This document shows, piece after piece, positions 28,486 to 37,290 of a DNA stretch of 64,000 bases. The DNA lies in the NCBI RefSeq assembly GCF_025643335.1, contig NZ_CP092489.1, forward strand, positions 2,026,001 to 2,090,000, in the 5' to 3' direction. Within the stretch, counting starts at the first letter, position 1, and the number at the start of each line of letters is the position of its first letter. Under the pieces are notes generated by a model. It ran no database searches and was not told the DNA's origin. It was given only the letters and a program-made list of their open reading frames with translations. The position numbers and the translations under genes are program-made. Origin of the DNA: Endozoicomonas sp. Mp262 (lineage in GTDB: Bacteria > Pseudomonadota > Gammaproteobacteria > Pseudomonadales > Endozoicomonadaceae).

Positions 28486-28841
28486 TGGCTAGACCTACGA
28501 AATACCAGCAATCCATGTGTGCTGATGTTATCGGTCTCATGGCTGACGGATACTCACGCAAGGCCACGGCTAAAGAGTTAGGCATTGATTACAAGACTTT
28601 TCTCGCCTACATGGACAGGCATGATGAATTCCGTGAAGCGGTTGAAGAAGGTGATTCTCTGGCCGAAGTGTACTGGCAGCAGAAGTATGAAGACGGTGCG
28701 CTGGGCAAAAATAAAGACGTGAATGCCTCCATGATGATTTTCTACATGAAAAACCGGTTTAAATGGACAGATCGCATGGAGCAACAAGTCACAACAGACG
28801 TGCAACTGCCGACACTGGATGAATGGCAACAGCAGGATTAA
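28482..28841 (+). CDS. Terminase small subunit
   Basis: 119 residues. N-terminal helix-turn-helix (ADGYSRKATAKELGIDYKTF), then the helical stretch VYWQQKYEDGALGKNKDVNASMMIFYMKNRFKW that is typical of small terminases. It recognises phage DNA for packaging. Start is ATG-ATG (28482 or 28485). It overlaps the large subunit by 19 bp. Confidence 0.85.
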   Translation: MMARPTKYQQSMCADVIGLMADGYSRKATAKELGIDYKTFLAYMDRHDEFREAVEEGDSLAEVYWQQKYEDGALGKNKDVNASMMIFYMKNRFKWTDRMEQQVTTDVQLPTLDEWQQQD

Positions 28842-30409
28842 GTCACGCTGACCAGGGTCGGTTGCTCACTCACTACCCCACTTATGCACAGCACTGTTTA
28901 AAAATACGGACAAAATCCGGCAGCGTTGAACCCTTTTTACTCAATGATGCACAGCAGTATCTCCATGATCGCATGGAGCAGCAGTTAAGCCTGACAGGGA
29001 GAGTCAGGTTAGTCGTCCTTAAAGGGCGACAGCAGGGATGCTCTACTTTTGTTGAGGGTCGCTATTATTGGATAGCGGCAAACCGTAAAGGACAACGGGC
29101 GTTTATTCTGACCCACGAAGCGGAAGCCACTGCGAATTTGCTGGATATGGTGGATCGTTACCATCGACATATACCCGTGTGGGCAGCCCGGCCACTGGAG
29201 CGCAGTAGCGCCAGGGAACTGGAGTTTGCTGATTTAGACTCTGGCTATCGTATTGGCACGGCGGGTAACAAGGGCGCAGGCCGGAGTAATACGGTTCAGC
29301 TATTTCATGGTTCGGAAGTGGCGTTTTGGCCTAATGCTGACAAGCACCTTGCTGGAGTCTTGCAGGCCGTACCCGATGAACCCGGTACAGAAGTGGTACT
29401 GGAGAGCACCGCTAACGGCGTTGGCGGGGTGTTTTACGATTACGTCATGGATGCCCGTGCTGGCCGGGGTGATTTCGAACTGGTATTTATCCCTTGGTAT
29501 TGGCAGAGCGAGTACACAAGTGCCGTCCCCGATGATTTCGAGCTGACAGCACAGGAGCAGGAGCTAAAACAGCTTTACAGTCTCACTGACGGGCAACTGT
29601 GCTGGCGGCGCAAAAAAATCTATGAGCTGAAGTCTGAGGATCTGTTTAAGCAAGAATATCCTTGCAATGTGGATGAGGCGTTTCTGTTTTCCGGGCGGCC
29701 ACGGTTTGATCCGAATCATACCCAGGCGGCGGCTATGGAGTGCTACAAGCCCCGGTTTAACTGCCAGCTTTCCACCACCGGCATTAACCGGAAACAGCCC
29801 GGCAAGTTGCTGGTGTGGGAACCACCGAAAACCGGCGAACGATACGCTATAGGCAGCGACGTAGCGGAAGGACTGGTACATGGTGACTACTCCGTGATTG
29901 ATGTCTGTGACAGCAGCGGCTATCAGGTGGCTCACTGGCGCGGTCATGTGGAGCCGGATGCCCTGGGTGAAATGATTAATCATCTGGGGCGCTGGTATAA
30001 CACGGCGTTGGTGGGTGTGGAGCGTAATAATCACGGACTGACCACCATCACAAAACTCAAAGAACTGAAGTACCCCAATCAGTACAACGAAACCCATGTT
30101 GACCAGCGTACACAAAAGCAGACAAAGCGCATCGGCTGGCTCAGTACCACTAAATCAAAACCCCTCGCCATTGACCATCTGGCGGCTCTTTTGCGTGACG
30201 GACAGGCCGGTATCTTTTGTCTCGATACGGTGCAGGAATGCCAGACCTATGTCGTAGAAGATAACGGCAGCACCAACGCCCAGGAAGGTTGTTTTGATGA
30301 TCGGGTGATGAGTTATGCCATCGCACAGCAAATGGTACTGCGGCTGGCAAAAGTCAAAGTGATTGTGCAGGATAAGGGCTATCAATCCGTCAACCGGGCA
30401 GGCTACTAA
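28823..30409 (+). CDS. Terminase large subunit
   Basis: 528-residue packaging motor. The ATPase part has the Walker A-like KGRQQGCST near residue 70 and the Walker B/Glu region around TVQLFHGSEVAFW; the C-terminal nuclease part has GSDVAEGLVHGDYSVIDV, the usual acidic RNase H-like strand. Length is normal. Overlaps the small subunit. Confidence 0.93.
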   Translation: MATAGLSHADQGRLLTHYPTYAQHCLKIRTKSGSVEPFLLNDAQQYLHDRMEQQLSLTGRVRLVVLKGRQQGCSTFVEGRYYWIAANRKGQRAFILTHEAEATANLLDMVDRYHRHIPVWAARPLERSSARELEFADLDSGYRIGTAGNKGAGRSNTVQLFHGSEVAFWPNADKHLAGVLQAVPDEPGTEVVLESTANGVGGVFYDYVMDARAGRGDFELVFIPWYWQSEYTSAVPDDFELTAQEQELKQLYSLTDGQLCWRRKKIYELKSEDLFKQEYPCNVDEAFLFSGRPRFDPNHTQAAAMECYKPRFNCQLSTTGINRKQPGKLLVWEPPKTGERYAIGSDVAEGLVHGDYSVIDVCDSSGYQVAHWRGHVEPDALGEMINHLGRWYNTALVGVERNNHGLTTITKLKELKYPNQYNETHVDQRTQKQTKRIGWLSTTKSKPLAIDHLAALLRDGQAGIFCLDTVQECQTYVVEDNGSTNAQEGCFDDRVMSYAIAQQMVLRLAKVKVIVQDKGYQSVNRAGY

Positions 30410-30418
30410 AAAAATACT

Positions 30419-30859
30419 ATGGCAGATGAAATACTCAATGCGCTGCAATCGGCGGGCACCGGTCAATACGCCGTACCAGGTACAAAAAAGCTGGCATTAT
30501 CGGTACTGGAACAGGCGGTGACTGACCTGCTGTATATCTATCATACCGGGCAGATGATCCATGTCAGCGGCATCACGAAAAAAACCAAAGAAACAAAAGC
30601 CAATTTTGCCGTGAGAAAGCAGGCTGAAAAGCAGCGAATCAGGCAAAAAGCCTTCCGGCTCGATGAGCTGCACCGGTCAGAACCGTATCTCTTTTTAACT
30701 TATCCCACCAAGATCCGTGATTTCTGGTGTGAGCTGGCCGGACTGGATGCTGATGCCGTCGCAGAAATGGTTACGGTGCATTGTGCCGATCAACAGTCAC
30801 TGGCGGCATTCAGTAAGCGATTCAGTGGCGATAAATTCAAGAACTGTAAACCTTTTTAA
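30419..30859 (+). CDS. Phage protein of unknown function
   Basis: 146 residues, basic in the middle (KKTKETKANFAVRKQAEKQRIRQ). Not recognised. It lies between the large terminase and the decayed methyltransferase, whose ATG overlaps its stop (TAATG), so it was part of the same transcription unit. Confidence 0.65.
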   Translation: MADEILNALQSAGTGQYAVPGTKKLALSVLEQAVTDLLYIYHTGQMIHVSGITKKTKETKANFAVRKQAEKQRIRQKAFRLDELHRSEPYLFLTYPTKIRDFWCELAGLDADAVAEMVTVHCADQQSLAAFSKRFSGDKFKNCKPF

Positions 30860-30884
30860 TGCGCTATCTATCACTGTTTTCAGG

Positions 30885-32490
30885 GGGTGAAAGTCTCATA
30901 TTGACCACAACTAAACACTGCCACCTTTCTCTGGGAATGGTATGACATTGCTTGTAGCAGCCTTGGTGACTTTCCCGCAATAAGTTGCAGCAAATAACTT
31001 CCAGCCATTTTCAAACCAGTGGCTCTGAACTAATGACCGAAGCGTCAATACGCCCTGACCACCCGGATTTCGCCAGCGCATACCTGAGCACTTCATCCGC
31101 TGGGTAACCAAGGTTTTACAGGCTGCCTCTACCACACCAGAGCCGATCGGAAGGTTATTCGACAAGTGTTCAGCATAGCGCATACGCTGGCGATTTTTTC
31201 TGAAATACTCCAGCTCGGTCTTTAATTTTGAGCGGCGCGGATGCTTTTTATGCTGATAAGCCAGGGCTTTAATAATGCGCTCAACCCCATCGAGTTCCTC
31301 TTTTAGGACGTGTCGGTAAGTGACAAACTTTTCTTTGGACTTGATGCTGTTTTCTCCATAAGCCTGGTCAAATGCTTTCTTCAGGTGATCGGCTGCGTGG
31401 TAGTAATCAATAACCTCAACACCCGCTGGTAGTTCCTGGGAAAGGTATGACCAGTTGTCCTTGGCGCCATCAGCGACTTTGACCAGTGACAGCTGTGGCT
31501 TTTGTCGCAACGCTTCTTGCAATAGTGCTGACAAAGACTGCTTGAGTGTGAGTTTTTTAGTTTCTGGCATTCGTCCTATGCGGACTGTTGATAAACGCTC
31601 CCCCTGTTGATCGTAAAACGACAAAGTTCCGCAACTGGCCTCCTTGCAACCTGTTGGCCCTTGAGTCCGTTTGCCTTCAGAAGCGCTCCTGGCTCGCTTT
31701 TCTACTCGTTTGCCATCTTTCATGGGCAGCATAACGCCATCCAGGGAGGCGGCTACTGTGACCGCATTGGTGGGCACGTTAAGTTTCTCAATAAGCATCT
31801 CTTCAAAAGGCTCACGGTGCTGTTCCCACTGAGTATTAAATTGCCTGGGGAAACGAGCAAGACTGCTTTCTGAGGGAGACATACCTCCCATGAGATCAAG
31901 GAGGCTTTTTGCTTCACCGGGAGACATTTGAGCAACAACCCAGGCAGCTTGCTTTGCAGCCCGAGGCGTCCAGAAGCCTTCCACGATCCCGGCTTTCAAC
32001 TCCATGGGCACGATACACGGCTCTTTGCCGTTACGGTAAAGTGTTCGCATAACCCGGACTGAACCAACCGCTGTCTGGTAGGTTTTATAACTGCGCAACA
32101 CCTGCTTATAAGTGATCCCGCTGACCTCAATAGCTGGGGTATCAATATCAAGCTCAGCCAGCGCCTCTGCTAAAAAATCTTGCTGAGCTTGATTAAAGAG
32201 AGCATTAACGGTCTGCTCAAACTCTTCAAAGTGCCTGATAGGATTGCCAGACTCTCGCAGAGCCTGCAATTGGTGGCCTAACCGTTGAATCGCATCACAA
32301 GAAATGGTGGCGGCTTCAGTCCGTAGCTGACATACTTCCATGGGGCGGCCTCTCACTGGCAAGGTGTTGTGTGCTATCAACATCATACCTGTGATTGGCT
32401 GCCTTCTGTTTAAGCATTGAAAAAATAGCTGCCTACTACTTTCCCCGGTTGGCAAGCTGAAGAAGCTCGGTCAATTTGAGACTTTCACCC
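30885..32490. mobile_element. ISKra4-family insertion sequence, copy 2
   Basis: 1606 bp with the same terminal inverted repeats as copy 1. It is flanked by a 9-bp direct repeat GTTTTCAGG (30876-30884 and 32491-32499), against 8 bp for the other two copies. In every stretch I compared it matches copy 3, which is in the opposite orientation. Confidence 0.95.
30911..32341 (-). CDS. ISKra4-family transposase, copy 2
   Basis: Same protein as in copy 3, residue for residue, and 3 residues different from copy 1 in the places given there. Start chosen at the ATG at 32341 with AGAGG upstream; the frame extends to a TTG at 32455. Intact and probably active, since the phage copies are identical to each other. 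Confidence 0.93.
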   Translation of the reverse strand: MEVCQLRTEAATISCDAIQRLGHQLQALRESGNPIRHFEEFEQTVNALFNQAQQDFLAEALAELDIDTPAIEVSGITYKQVLRSYKTYQTAVGSVRVMRTLYRNGKEPCIVPMELKAGIVEGFWTPRAAKQAAWVVAQMSPGEAKSLLDLMGGMSPSESSLARFPRQFNTQWEQHREPFEEMLIEKLNVPTNAVTVAASLDGVMLPMKDGKRVEKRARSASEGKRTQGPTGCKEASCGTLSFYDQQGERLSTVRIGRMPETKKLTLKQSLSALLQEALRQKPQLSLVKVADGAKDNWSYLSQELPAGVEVIDYYHAADHLKKAFDQAYGENSIKSKEKFVTYRHVLKEELDGVERIIKALAYQHKKHPRRSKLKTELEYFRKNRQRMRYAEHLSNNLPIGSGVVEAACKTLVTQRMKCSGMRWRNPGGQGVLTLRSLVQSHWFENGWKLFAATYCGKVTKAATSNVIPFPEKGGSV

Positions 32491-32895
32491 GTTTTCAGGT
32501 ATTGAGGCGGCTGACAGCGGTATGAACAACACCAACTACATTTGCGGCACATACAATAATGCCTTCCGTGACAGTGCCGTGAACCAGTCACCAACACTAC
32601 GCAGTGGTAACAATGGCGGCGCAATCAAACCGGCGATTTGCAGCGGTGCCGTTGTCCGTCGTTTGACACCTGTGGAGTGCGAGCGATTGCAGGGATTCCC
32701 TGATGGCTATACAGCGATCCCGTGGAAAAACAAACTGGCTGACCAGTGCCCGGATGGGCCGCGTTATAAGGCACTGGGTAACAGTATCGCCGTGCCGGTG
32801 CTGGTGTGGATAGGACAGCGACTGGAAGCAGAGATAAGGCCTGATAACCCCGGAATATAAGTACTGGGACGGTAAGTATAATGTTTCCGGTTGTG

Positions 32896-32924
32896 TTGTT
32901 CCTTTGAAATCCCGTTTCTATACT
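32896..32924 (+). promoter_or_regulatory. Sigma70-type promoter of a coiled-coil moron
   Basis: TTGTTC (32896-32901), 17-bp spacer, TATACT (32919-32924), 30 bp before the ATG of the small coiled-coil gene at 32954. A promoter of its own inside the late region is the usual mark of a moron expressed from the prophage. Confidence 0.5.
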
Positions 32925-32953
32925 CTGCTTATTCTTTAGAAAGTGGGTGCAGT

Positions 32954-33211
32954 ATGCTGGATACAAGAACAGAAGAACGATTGTGCAATCTGGAAACAGA
33001 TATGTACCGGGTCAAGAAGACCATGCTGCACAGGGATGAGGTGCGGGAAAAGGTCTGGAATGACTTGCAGGAGGAGTTGTTGTCTGCCGTCAAAACCGGC
33101 TTTGCCCAGCAAGGGCAGCGTATCAGTCGTCTGGAGTCGGATGTTTCGGCACTGAAGTCAGATATGTCAGAAATAAAATCCATGCTCAGGCAGGCACTCA
33201 AGCTCGATTAA
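32954..33211 (+). CDS. Small coiled-coil protein, moron family member 1
   Basis: 85 residues, nearly all coiled coil. EKVWNDLQEELLSAV and the end DVSALKSDMSEIKSML are close to the protein at 51335-51775 (IWNNMQEDIH, DVSTLKTDVSDMKSDISEIK) and to the end of the minus-strand protein at 38514-38795. Start chosen at the internal ATG 32954 behind its own promoter. Function unknown. Confidence 0.7.
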   Translation: MLDTRTEERLCNLETDMYRVKKTMLHRDEVREKVWNDLQEELLSAVKTGFAQQGQRISRLESDVSALKSDMSEIKSMLRQALKLD

Positions 33212-33224
33212 CACGGGAATACCA

Positions 33225-35285
33225 ATGAACGGACACGGATTAGTCCAGCTTGCCACACCGGAACAGGTGGCGGCCATGCAGGAGCAGGCGGACGCACAGC
33301 AGCGGCAGGAGGAGTCTGCCAGGGATGCCTATGCCTCTGATTTGCAGTCACGCTGGCAGGGCTATCGGGAAGCCCGGCGGGAAGCGGAGCAAGAGTGGCT
33401 GGACTCCCTGAGTGCGATTAAAGGTGAGTATAACGCTGAACAAAAGCGGATTATGGCTGAGAATGACAGCCTGAGTGACGTTTATATCAAGCTGACCGCT
33501 ACCAAGGTCAACACTGCTTATTCCCGGTTGATAGATATCCTGTTCCAGAATGTGGACAGTTTCTGGGATGTGGTGGCCGCCCCCATTGCCGAGCTGCCGA
33601 AAGCGATCCGTGCCCATATCCGCAATCAGGCGATTCAGGAGCTATTGCCCTATCCCCTGGCACCGGATATCCGCAGCCAGTTGATTGATGAGCGGGTGGA
33701 TGAGCTTCAGGGTGAGTTGCTGACCAAGGCCATGAATGCCGCCGATGATGCAGCCCGGAAGATGAAGCGGCAGATCAAGGATTATCTGGTGAATGCCGAT
33801 GGCCTGAGCCAGATCAAGCAGACCGCCCGTGAAATGGTGTCACTGGGGACAGGCTGTTTAAAAGTGGCCACACTGAATGTCCGTCTCCATGAAAAATGGG
33901 AAAGTGAGGGCGACCAGTGGGTACTGAACGAGCAGCAGCAGATTGAGCCGGATATCAACTTTACCAGTGTCTTTAATGCCTTTCCTGACCCCTATTCAGA
34001 CGACTGTGGCCGACCCAATGATCTGTTTATCCGCCATGTGCTGACCCGTCATCAGTTGCGGGAGCTGGGGAGTACGCCCGGCTTTGATGGCGACATGGTG
34101 GAAACCATTGTCCATGAGGCACCGCAGGGCAACCATACGCCCCTCGATTATGAGCGGGAGCTTCGCCAGATTAACGACAGTGATGAAACCTTTGTCACGC
34201 CCCGGCGCTATGATGTGCTCGAATACTGGGGGCCGGTGGATGGTGGTCAGCTAACTATCTATGGCATACAAGATGTAGTGGATAATCAGGAGTATCAGGC
34301 CAATATCTGGGTATGCAATGGCCGGGTGATTATGGCACGGCTGAATCCTTTAAAGCCGGAAGAAATACCCTACAAGTTTATTCCCTACGAGAAAGTGCTG
34401 CACCGTTTCTGGGGTATCGGTATCCCGGCCATGATGAATGATGCCCAGGATGTAATGAATGCCACGGGCAGGGCGCTGCTCGATAATGCAGCGCTTACGT
34501 CTGGCCCCATGTTTCAGATGGATGTGCACAAGCTGCCGGAAGGGGTGAGTCTGGAAGAAGCGAAAAAGATTCATCCCCGCAAACTGTGGCTTTATGACGG
34601 CAGTCAGTCAGACGGGCCGATGATTAATGCCATTAATGTCCAGTCTAACCAGTCTGAGTTAATGGGGATTTTTGAGCTGTTCCGTCGCTTTGCCGATGAG
34701 GAAACCAGTCTGCCGTCGTACACCCACGGGGAGCAAACTCAGAGCCTGAACAAAACCGCCAGCGGTATGAGTATGCTGATGACCGCAGCCAATGTCAGCC
34801 TGAAGTCGGTGGTCAAGAATATTGATGATTACGGTATCCGGCCATTGATCGAGAGCCTGTATCACTTTGCCATGCGCTGGAGTGACCTTGAGGATGGCAA
34901 GCGGGGGGATCTGGATGTTATCCCAATGGGCAGTTCCGCACTGGTGGCAAAAGAGCTGCAATCACAGCGGATGATGCAGGCAATGCAGGCCACGGCCAAC
35001 CCGGTATACGGGCCGATGACTGAGCACCGTTATCTGTTGAGCGAATACTTCAAGTCCCTGGATATCGACAACGAAAAGGCACTGGTGCCAGAGGAAAAAC
35101 TGTATGCAGACCCGCTTAACCCAGCCGGAGGCGGAGGCGCTGATCAGCCTGTCCAGCAACAAGGCGTACCAGGCAGTGCTGGAGCACCTGAAGCGCCAGC
35201 GGCAGGATCTGGTGAACCGCCTGTTGAGCAGCGTGGAACTATCGGAAATACACCGCACCCAAGGCCGTATCAAGGCGCTCGATGA
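33225..35285 (+). CDS. Portal protein
   Basis: 686 residues, the size of podovirus portals. The assignment rests on length, on position after the terminase and ahead of scaffold and capsid, and on the portal-like body (RFWGIGIPAMMNDAQDVMNATGRALLDNAALTSGP, and YTHGEQTQSLNKTASGMSMLMTAAN). The N-terminal 60 residues are a charged helix; the last 50 are Gly/Pro/Ala-rich and overlap another gene in a second frame. It forms the ring through which DNA enters and leaves the head. Confidence 0.85.
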   Translation: MNGHGLVQLATPEQVAAMQEQADAQQRQEESARDAYASDLQSRWQGYREARREAEQEWLDSLSAIKGEYNAEQKRIMAENDSLSDVYIKLTATKVNTAYSRLIDILFQNVDSFWDVVAAPIAELPKAIRAHIRNQAIQELLPYPLAPDIRSQLIDERVDELQGELLTKAMNAADDAARKMKRQIKDYLVNADGLSQIKQTAREMVSLGTGCLKVATLNVRLHEKWESEGDQWVLNEQQQIEPDINFTSVFNAFPDPYSDDCGRPNDLFIRHVLTRHQLRELGSTPGFDGDMVETIVHEAPQGNHTPLDYERELRQINDSDETFVTPRRYDVLEYWGPVDGGQLTIYGIQDVVDNQEYQANIWVCNGRVIMARLNPLKPEEIPYKFIPYEKVLHRFWGIGIPAMMNDAQDVMNATGRALLDNAALTSGPMFQMDVHKLPEGVSLEEAKKIHPRKLWLYDGSQSDGPMINAINVQSNQSELMGIFELFRRFADEETSLPSYTHGEQTQSLNKTASGMSMLMTAANVSLKSVVKNIDDYGIRPLIESLYHFAMRWSDLEDGKRGDLDVIPMGSSALVAKELQSQRMMQAMQATANPVYGPMTEHRYLLSEYFKSLDIDNEKALVPEEKLYADPLNPAGGGGADQPVQQQGVPGSAGAPEAPAAGSGEPPVEQRGTIGNTPHPRPYQGAR

Positions 35286-35340
35286 GGTACTGGAGCTGTC
35301 TGACCGGGCTGAAACTTATATGGGCAGGGTGAATGGGTAA
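35104..35340 (+). CDS. Small phage protein overlapping the portal 3' end
   Basis: 78 residues in the +1 frame relative to the portal, sharing 182 bp with it. The sequence looks like a real helical protein (AYQAVLEHLKRQRQDLVNRLL, IHRTQGRIKALDEVLEL), while the portal residues coded by the same DNA are low-complexity. Small helical genes at this place are common in related phages. Function unknown. Confidence 0.6.
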   Translation: MQTRLTQPEAEALISLSSNKAYQAVLEHLKRQRQDLVNRLLSSVELSEIHRTQGRIKALDEVLELSDRAETYMGRVNG

Positions 35341-35377
35341 AGGTAATCTTCCCAAGCCTGCGATGTCCACCACAGGA

Positions 35378-35824
35378 TCATTCGTCAATCAGCCCGTGTT
35401 GCTGTGTTTTGCAATCGTCGATTTCCGCGATAGCGTCATTGAGCCGTTTGGCATTTTTCGGACTTGCGGTAAGGTGATCGGTTTCACGTAACTGATCAAT
35501 ATGAATACCCAGTGCCTGAGCCAGTTTATCCAGTGTTTTCTCCTGTGGTCTGGAATCGGTTTTTTCCATTTGAGCCATTGCTGACTGTGAAATACCCAGT
35601 TTGTCGGCCAGATCCAGTTGAGTCAGTTTGCGGAACTTGCGCCATGCGGCAATCAGCGAATCACCCTTGAGCTGGAACCCTATTACCTCATGGGGGAAGT
35701 AGACCTGTTCTTTTTCCTCGCTGCTAGTGCCTTTAGTCATGGATAGCCACATATCATAAGGTACAACAGCAAAAGCGGGCTTGCCGGAATGGTGAATAAT
35801 CTGCACGTCAGTAAGTGTTGTCAT
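35378..35824 (-). CDS. HigA-like antitoxin
   Basis: 148 residues from the ATG at 35824. The C-terminal half has an XRE helix-turn-helix (LTQLDLADKLGISQSAMAQME); the N-terminal half (VQIIHHSGKPAFAVVPYDMW) resembles Phd/YefM-type antitoxin N-termini. It is encoded after its toxin with 17 bp overlap, the HigBA order. It should neutralise the toxin and repress the operon. The pair is inserted against the direction of the structural genes. Confidence 0.82.
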   Translation of the reverse strand: MTTLTDVQIIHHSGKPAFAVVPYDMWLSMTKGTSSEEKEQVYFPHEVIGFQLKGDSLIAAWRKFRKLTQLDLADKLGISQSAMAQMEKTDSRPQEKTLDKLAQALGIHIDQLRETDHLTASPKNAKRLNDAIAEIDDCKTQQHGLIDE

Positions 35825-36062
35825 TGCGGCGTTGAACCTCCTCAATAGCGACGACCTTTATAGCGCCGTCAAAATTAAAAAAAACACGGAAGCGACCTAC
35901 CCTGAGCCGGTAGCTGTAGCGGTGATTAACCAGCTTTTTAATGTTCTGGCAGTTGGGGAAACTCACTAATTTCCCTGCTTCCGAGAACACCATGCGGCTA
36001 TCTCCGGGTGGCAGCTTTAGTAACTGCTTCCGGGCTTTGTTAGACCAGTTAATAGTATTCAT
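35808..36062 (-). CDS. RelE/HigB-type toxin
   Basis: 84 residues with the RelE fold pattern: WSNKARKQLLKLP at the start, LVNHRYSYRLRVGRFRVFFNF in the core strands, and VVAIEEVQRRNDNTY at the end. Such toxins cut mRNA on the ribosome. It lies directly upstream of the antitoxin. A TATAAT on the minus strand lies 8 bp ahead of its ATG, with TTAACT 16 bp further, so the transcript may be leaderless. Confidence 0.85.
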   Translation of the reverse strand: MNTINWSNKARKQLLKLPPGDSRMVFSEAGKLVSFPNCQNIKKLVNHRYSYRLRVGRFRVFFNFDGAIKVVAIEEVQRRNDNTY

Positions 36063-36138
36063 TTCTTATATTATAAGTCAAATTATTAGTTAGTTAAGAA
36101 AAAAACCCTTTAAATGGTGGTTTTTTTATACTCCTTTG

Positions 36139-36165
36139 AAACGTCTCCCAGTGAGGCGTTTTTTT
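36139..36165 (+). terminator. Rho-independent terminator upstream of the scaffold gene
   Basis: Stem AACGTCTC (36140-36147) with GAGGCGTT (36153-36160), one G-T pair, 5-base loop, then seven T. It lies after the toxin-antitoxin insertion and before the tandem repeats, and would cut transcription from the portal side before the scaffold and capsid genes. Confidence 0.65.
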
Positions 36166-36222
36166 ATGCCTGCGACAAGTGTTTGCACCCGCAGGCCAAC
36201 AACCGAGTGGACAAGCCGTTGC

Positions 36223-36334
36223 GCCCCACAGGGACGTGGGAAGTGTCGCCGAGTGCAGGAGCACGAACGACCGCCCCACAGGGACGTGGGAAGTGTCGCC
36301 GAGTGCAGGAGCACGAACGACCGCCCCACAGGGA
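36223..36334 (+). repeat. 50-bp tandem direct repeat, 2.2 copies
   Basis: A unit of exactly 50 bp occurs twice in perfect copy and then begins a third time (12 bases). Each unit starts with a small hairpin (CCCAC, AGGGAC, GTGGG). The repeat lies in the 281-bp non-coding gap between the toxin gene and the scaffold gene and ends 10 bp before the scaffold ATG, so it shapes that leader. Role unknown. Confidence 0.85.
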
Positions 36335-36343
36335 GAGTGATTG

Positions 36344-37273
36344 ATGGGCATAGATGCCGAGCAGTTGGATAAGGAAGCGGATAAGGAATACGCACAGATG
36401 ATGGGTACAGACACGCCAGCCCCTGCGCCGCAGGATAAGCAGGCTCAGGCACCCGCCGCCGATGAGTTACCCCAGCCAGTGGAGGCTGCACAACCGGAGT
36501 CGTCTGATGACGATGCATTGCCTGCACCGGATGCCGTGACTGACGACTGGCAGGACAAGTACACCAAGGCGGAAGAATCCAGAAAAAACGCCCATGCGCT
36601 GATGACCAAGGCTACCCAGGAAGCGGCAGAGCTGCGTCGGAGTAATGACCAGCTACAGCAGCAACTGGCAGGCATTCAGGCGCAGTTAGACCAGCTACAG
36701 CAGCAGCCCCCGGCAGCCGCAACACCGCCAGCCACCGACAGGTTCAGTGATCTTCGTGAGGATTATGAGGAGTTGAACCCGGTGTTTGAAACGGTGGAAC
36801 AAACGGCAGCACAACACCGGGCTTTGCAGCAGCGGCTTGATGCGATTGAGAAGCAGCGGCAGGAAGAAGCGGCCAGCCAGCGGCAGGAGGCGTTCTGGGC
36901 AGAAGTGCGTAAACACCACCCGGATGTGGATCAGGTGGCACAGTCTGATGACTTTAAAGGCTGGTTTGCACGTCAGGCCACTGAGGTGCAGCAGTTAAGC
37001 CAGACCAATCCGCTCGGTGCGGCCACGGTGATGGATATGTACAAGAAGGCCACCGGCCAGCCATCCCCGGCACCCGCAGCCCCATCAAAAATTCAGCAGG
37101 CGCAGCGACTGAGCGAACCGCAGGTGCGGTCACGCTCGCAACCAACCACACAAGGCCGCCAGCCTGCACTGACCCCGGATCAGATTGCCGCTTTGTCTCA
37201 AAAGGATTATGAGGCTAACGAGACAGAGTATGACAAGCAACTGAGCCAGTGGTTAAAGCAGGGCGGTCGCTGA
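36344..37273 (+). CDS. Scaffolding protein
   Basis: 309 residues, acidic, Gln/Ala/Pro-rich with a long coiled coil (about 75-125 and 150-195). It has the look and place of podovirus scaffolds, directly ahead of the capsid gene. It should shape the procapsid and leave before or during DNA entry. The ATG at 36344 follows GGGAGAG; a TTG 3 bp earlier is less likely. Confidence 0.78.
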   Translation: MGIDAEQLDKEADKEYAQMMGTDTPAPAPQDKQAQAPAADELPQPVEAAQPESSDDDALPAPDAVTDDWQDKYTKAEESRKNAHALMTKATQEAAELRRSNDQLQQQLAGIQAQLDQLQQQPPAAATPPATDRFSDLREDYEELNPVFETVEQTAAQHRALQQRLDAIEKQRQEEAASQRQEAFWAEVRKHHPDVDQVAQSDDFKGWFARQATEVQQLSQTNPLGAATVMDMYKKATGQPSPAPAAPSKIQQAQRLSEPQVRSRSQPTTQGRQPALTPDQIAALSQKDYEANETEYDKQLSQWLKQGGR

Positions 37274-37290
37274 TTCAAAAGGACTGAATC

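Larger units (their letters stand above)
30859..32860 (+). pseudogene. C5 cytosine methyltransferase remnant, internally deleted and split by IS copy 2
   Basis: Joining 30859-30884 to 32500-32860 restores one frame. It begins MRYLSLFSGIEAA, motif I of Dcm-type enzymes, then jumps straight to the late region with VRRLTPVECERLQGFPDGYT and ALGNSIAVPV (motifs IX-X). The SAM-site remainder and the PCQ catalytic motif are missing, so a deletion that kept the frame had already destroyed the enzyme, or the gene was reduced to a stub, before or after the IS came in. The IS lies 8 codons after the start. Such phage enzymes guard DNA against host restriction; this one cannot. Confidence 0.85.

Noticed and set aside
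36223..36334. CRISPR-like direct repeats
   Set aside because: The 50-bp units are joined without differing spacers, only 2.2 copies exist, and there are no cas genes. It is a plain tandem repeat.
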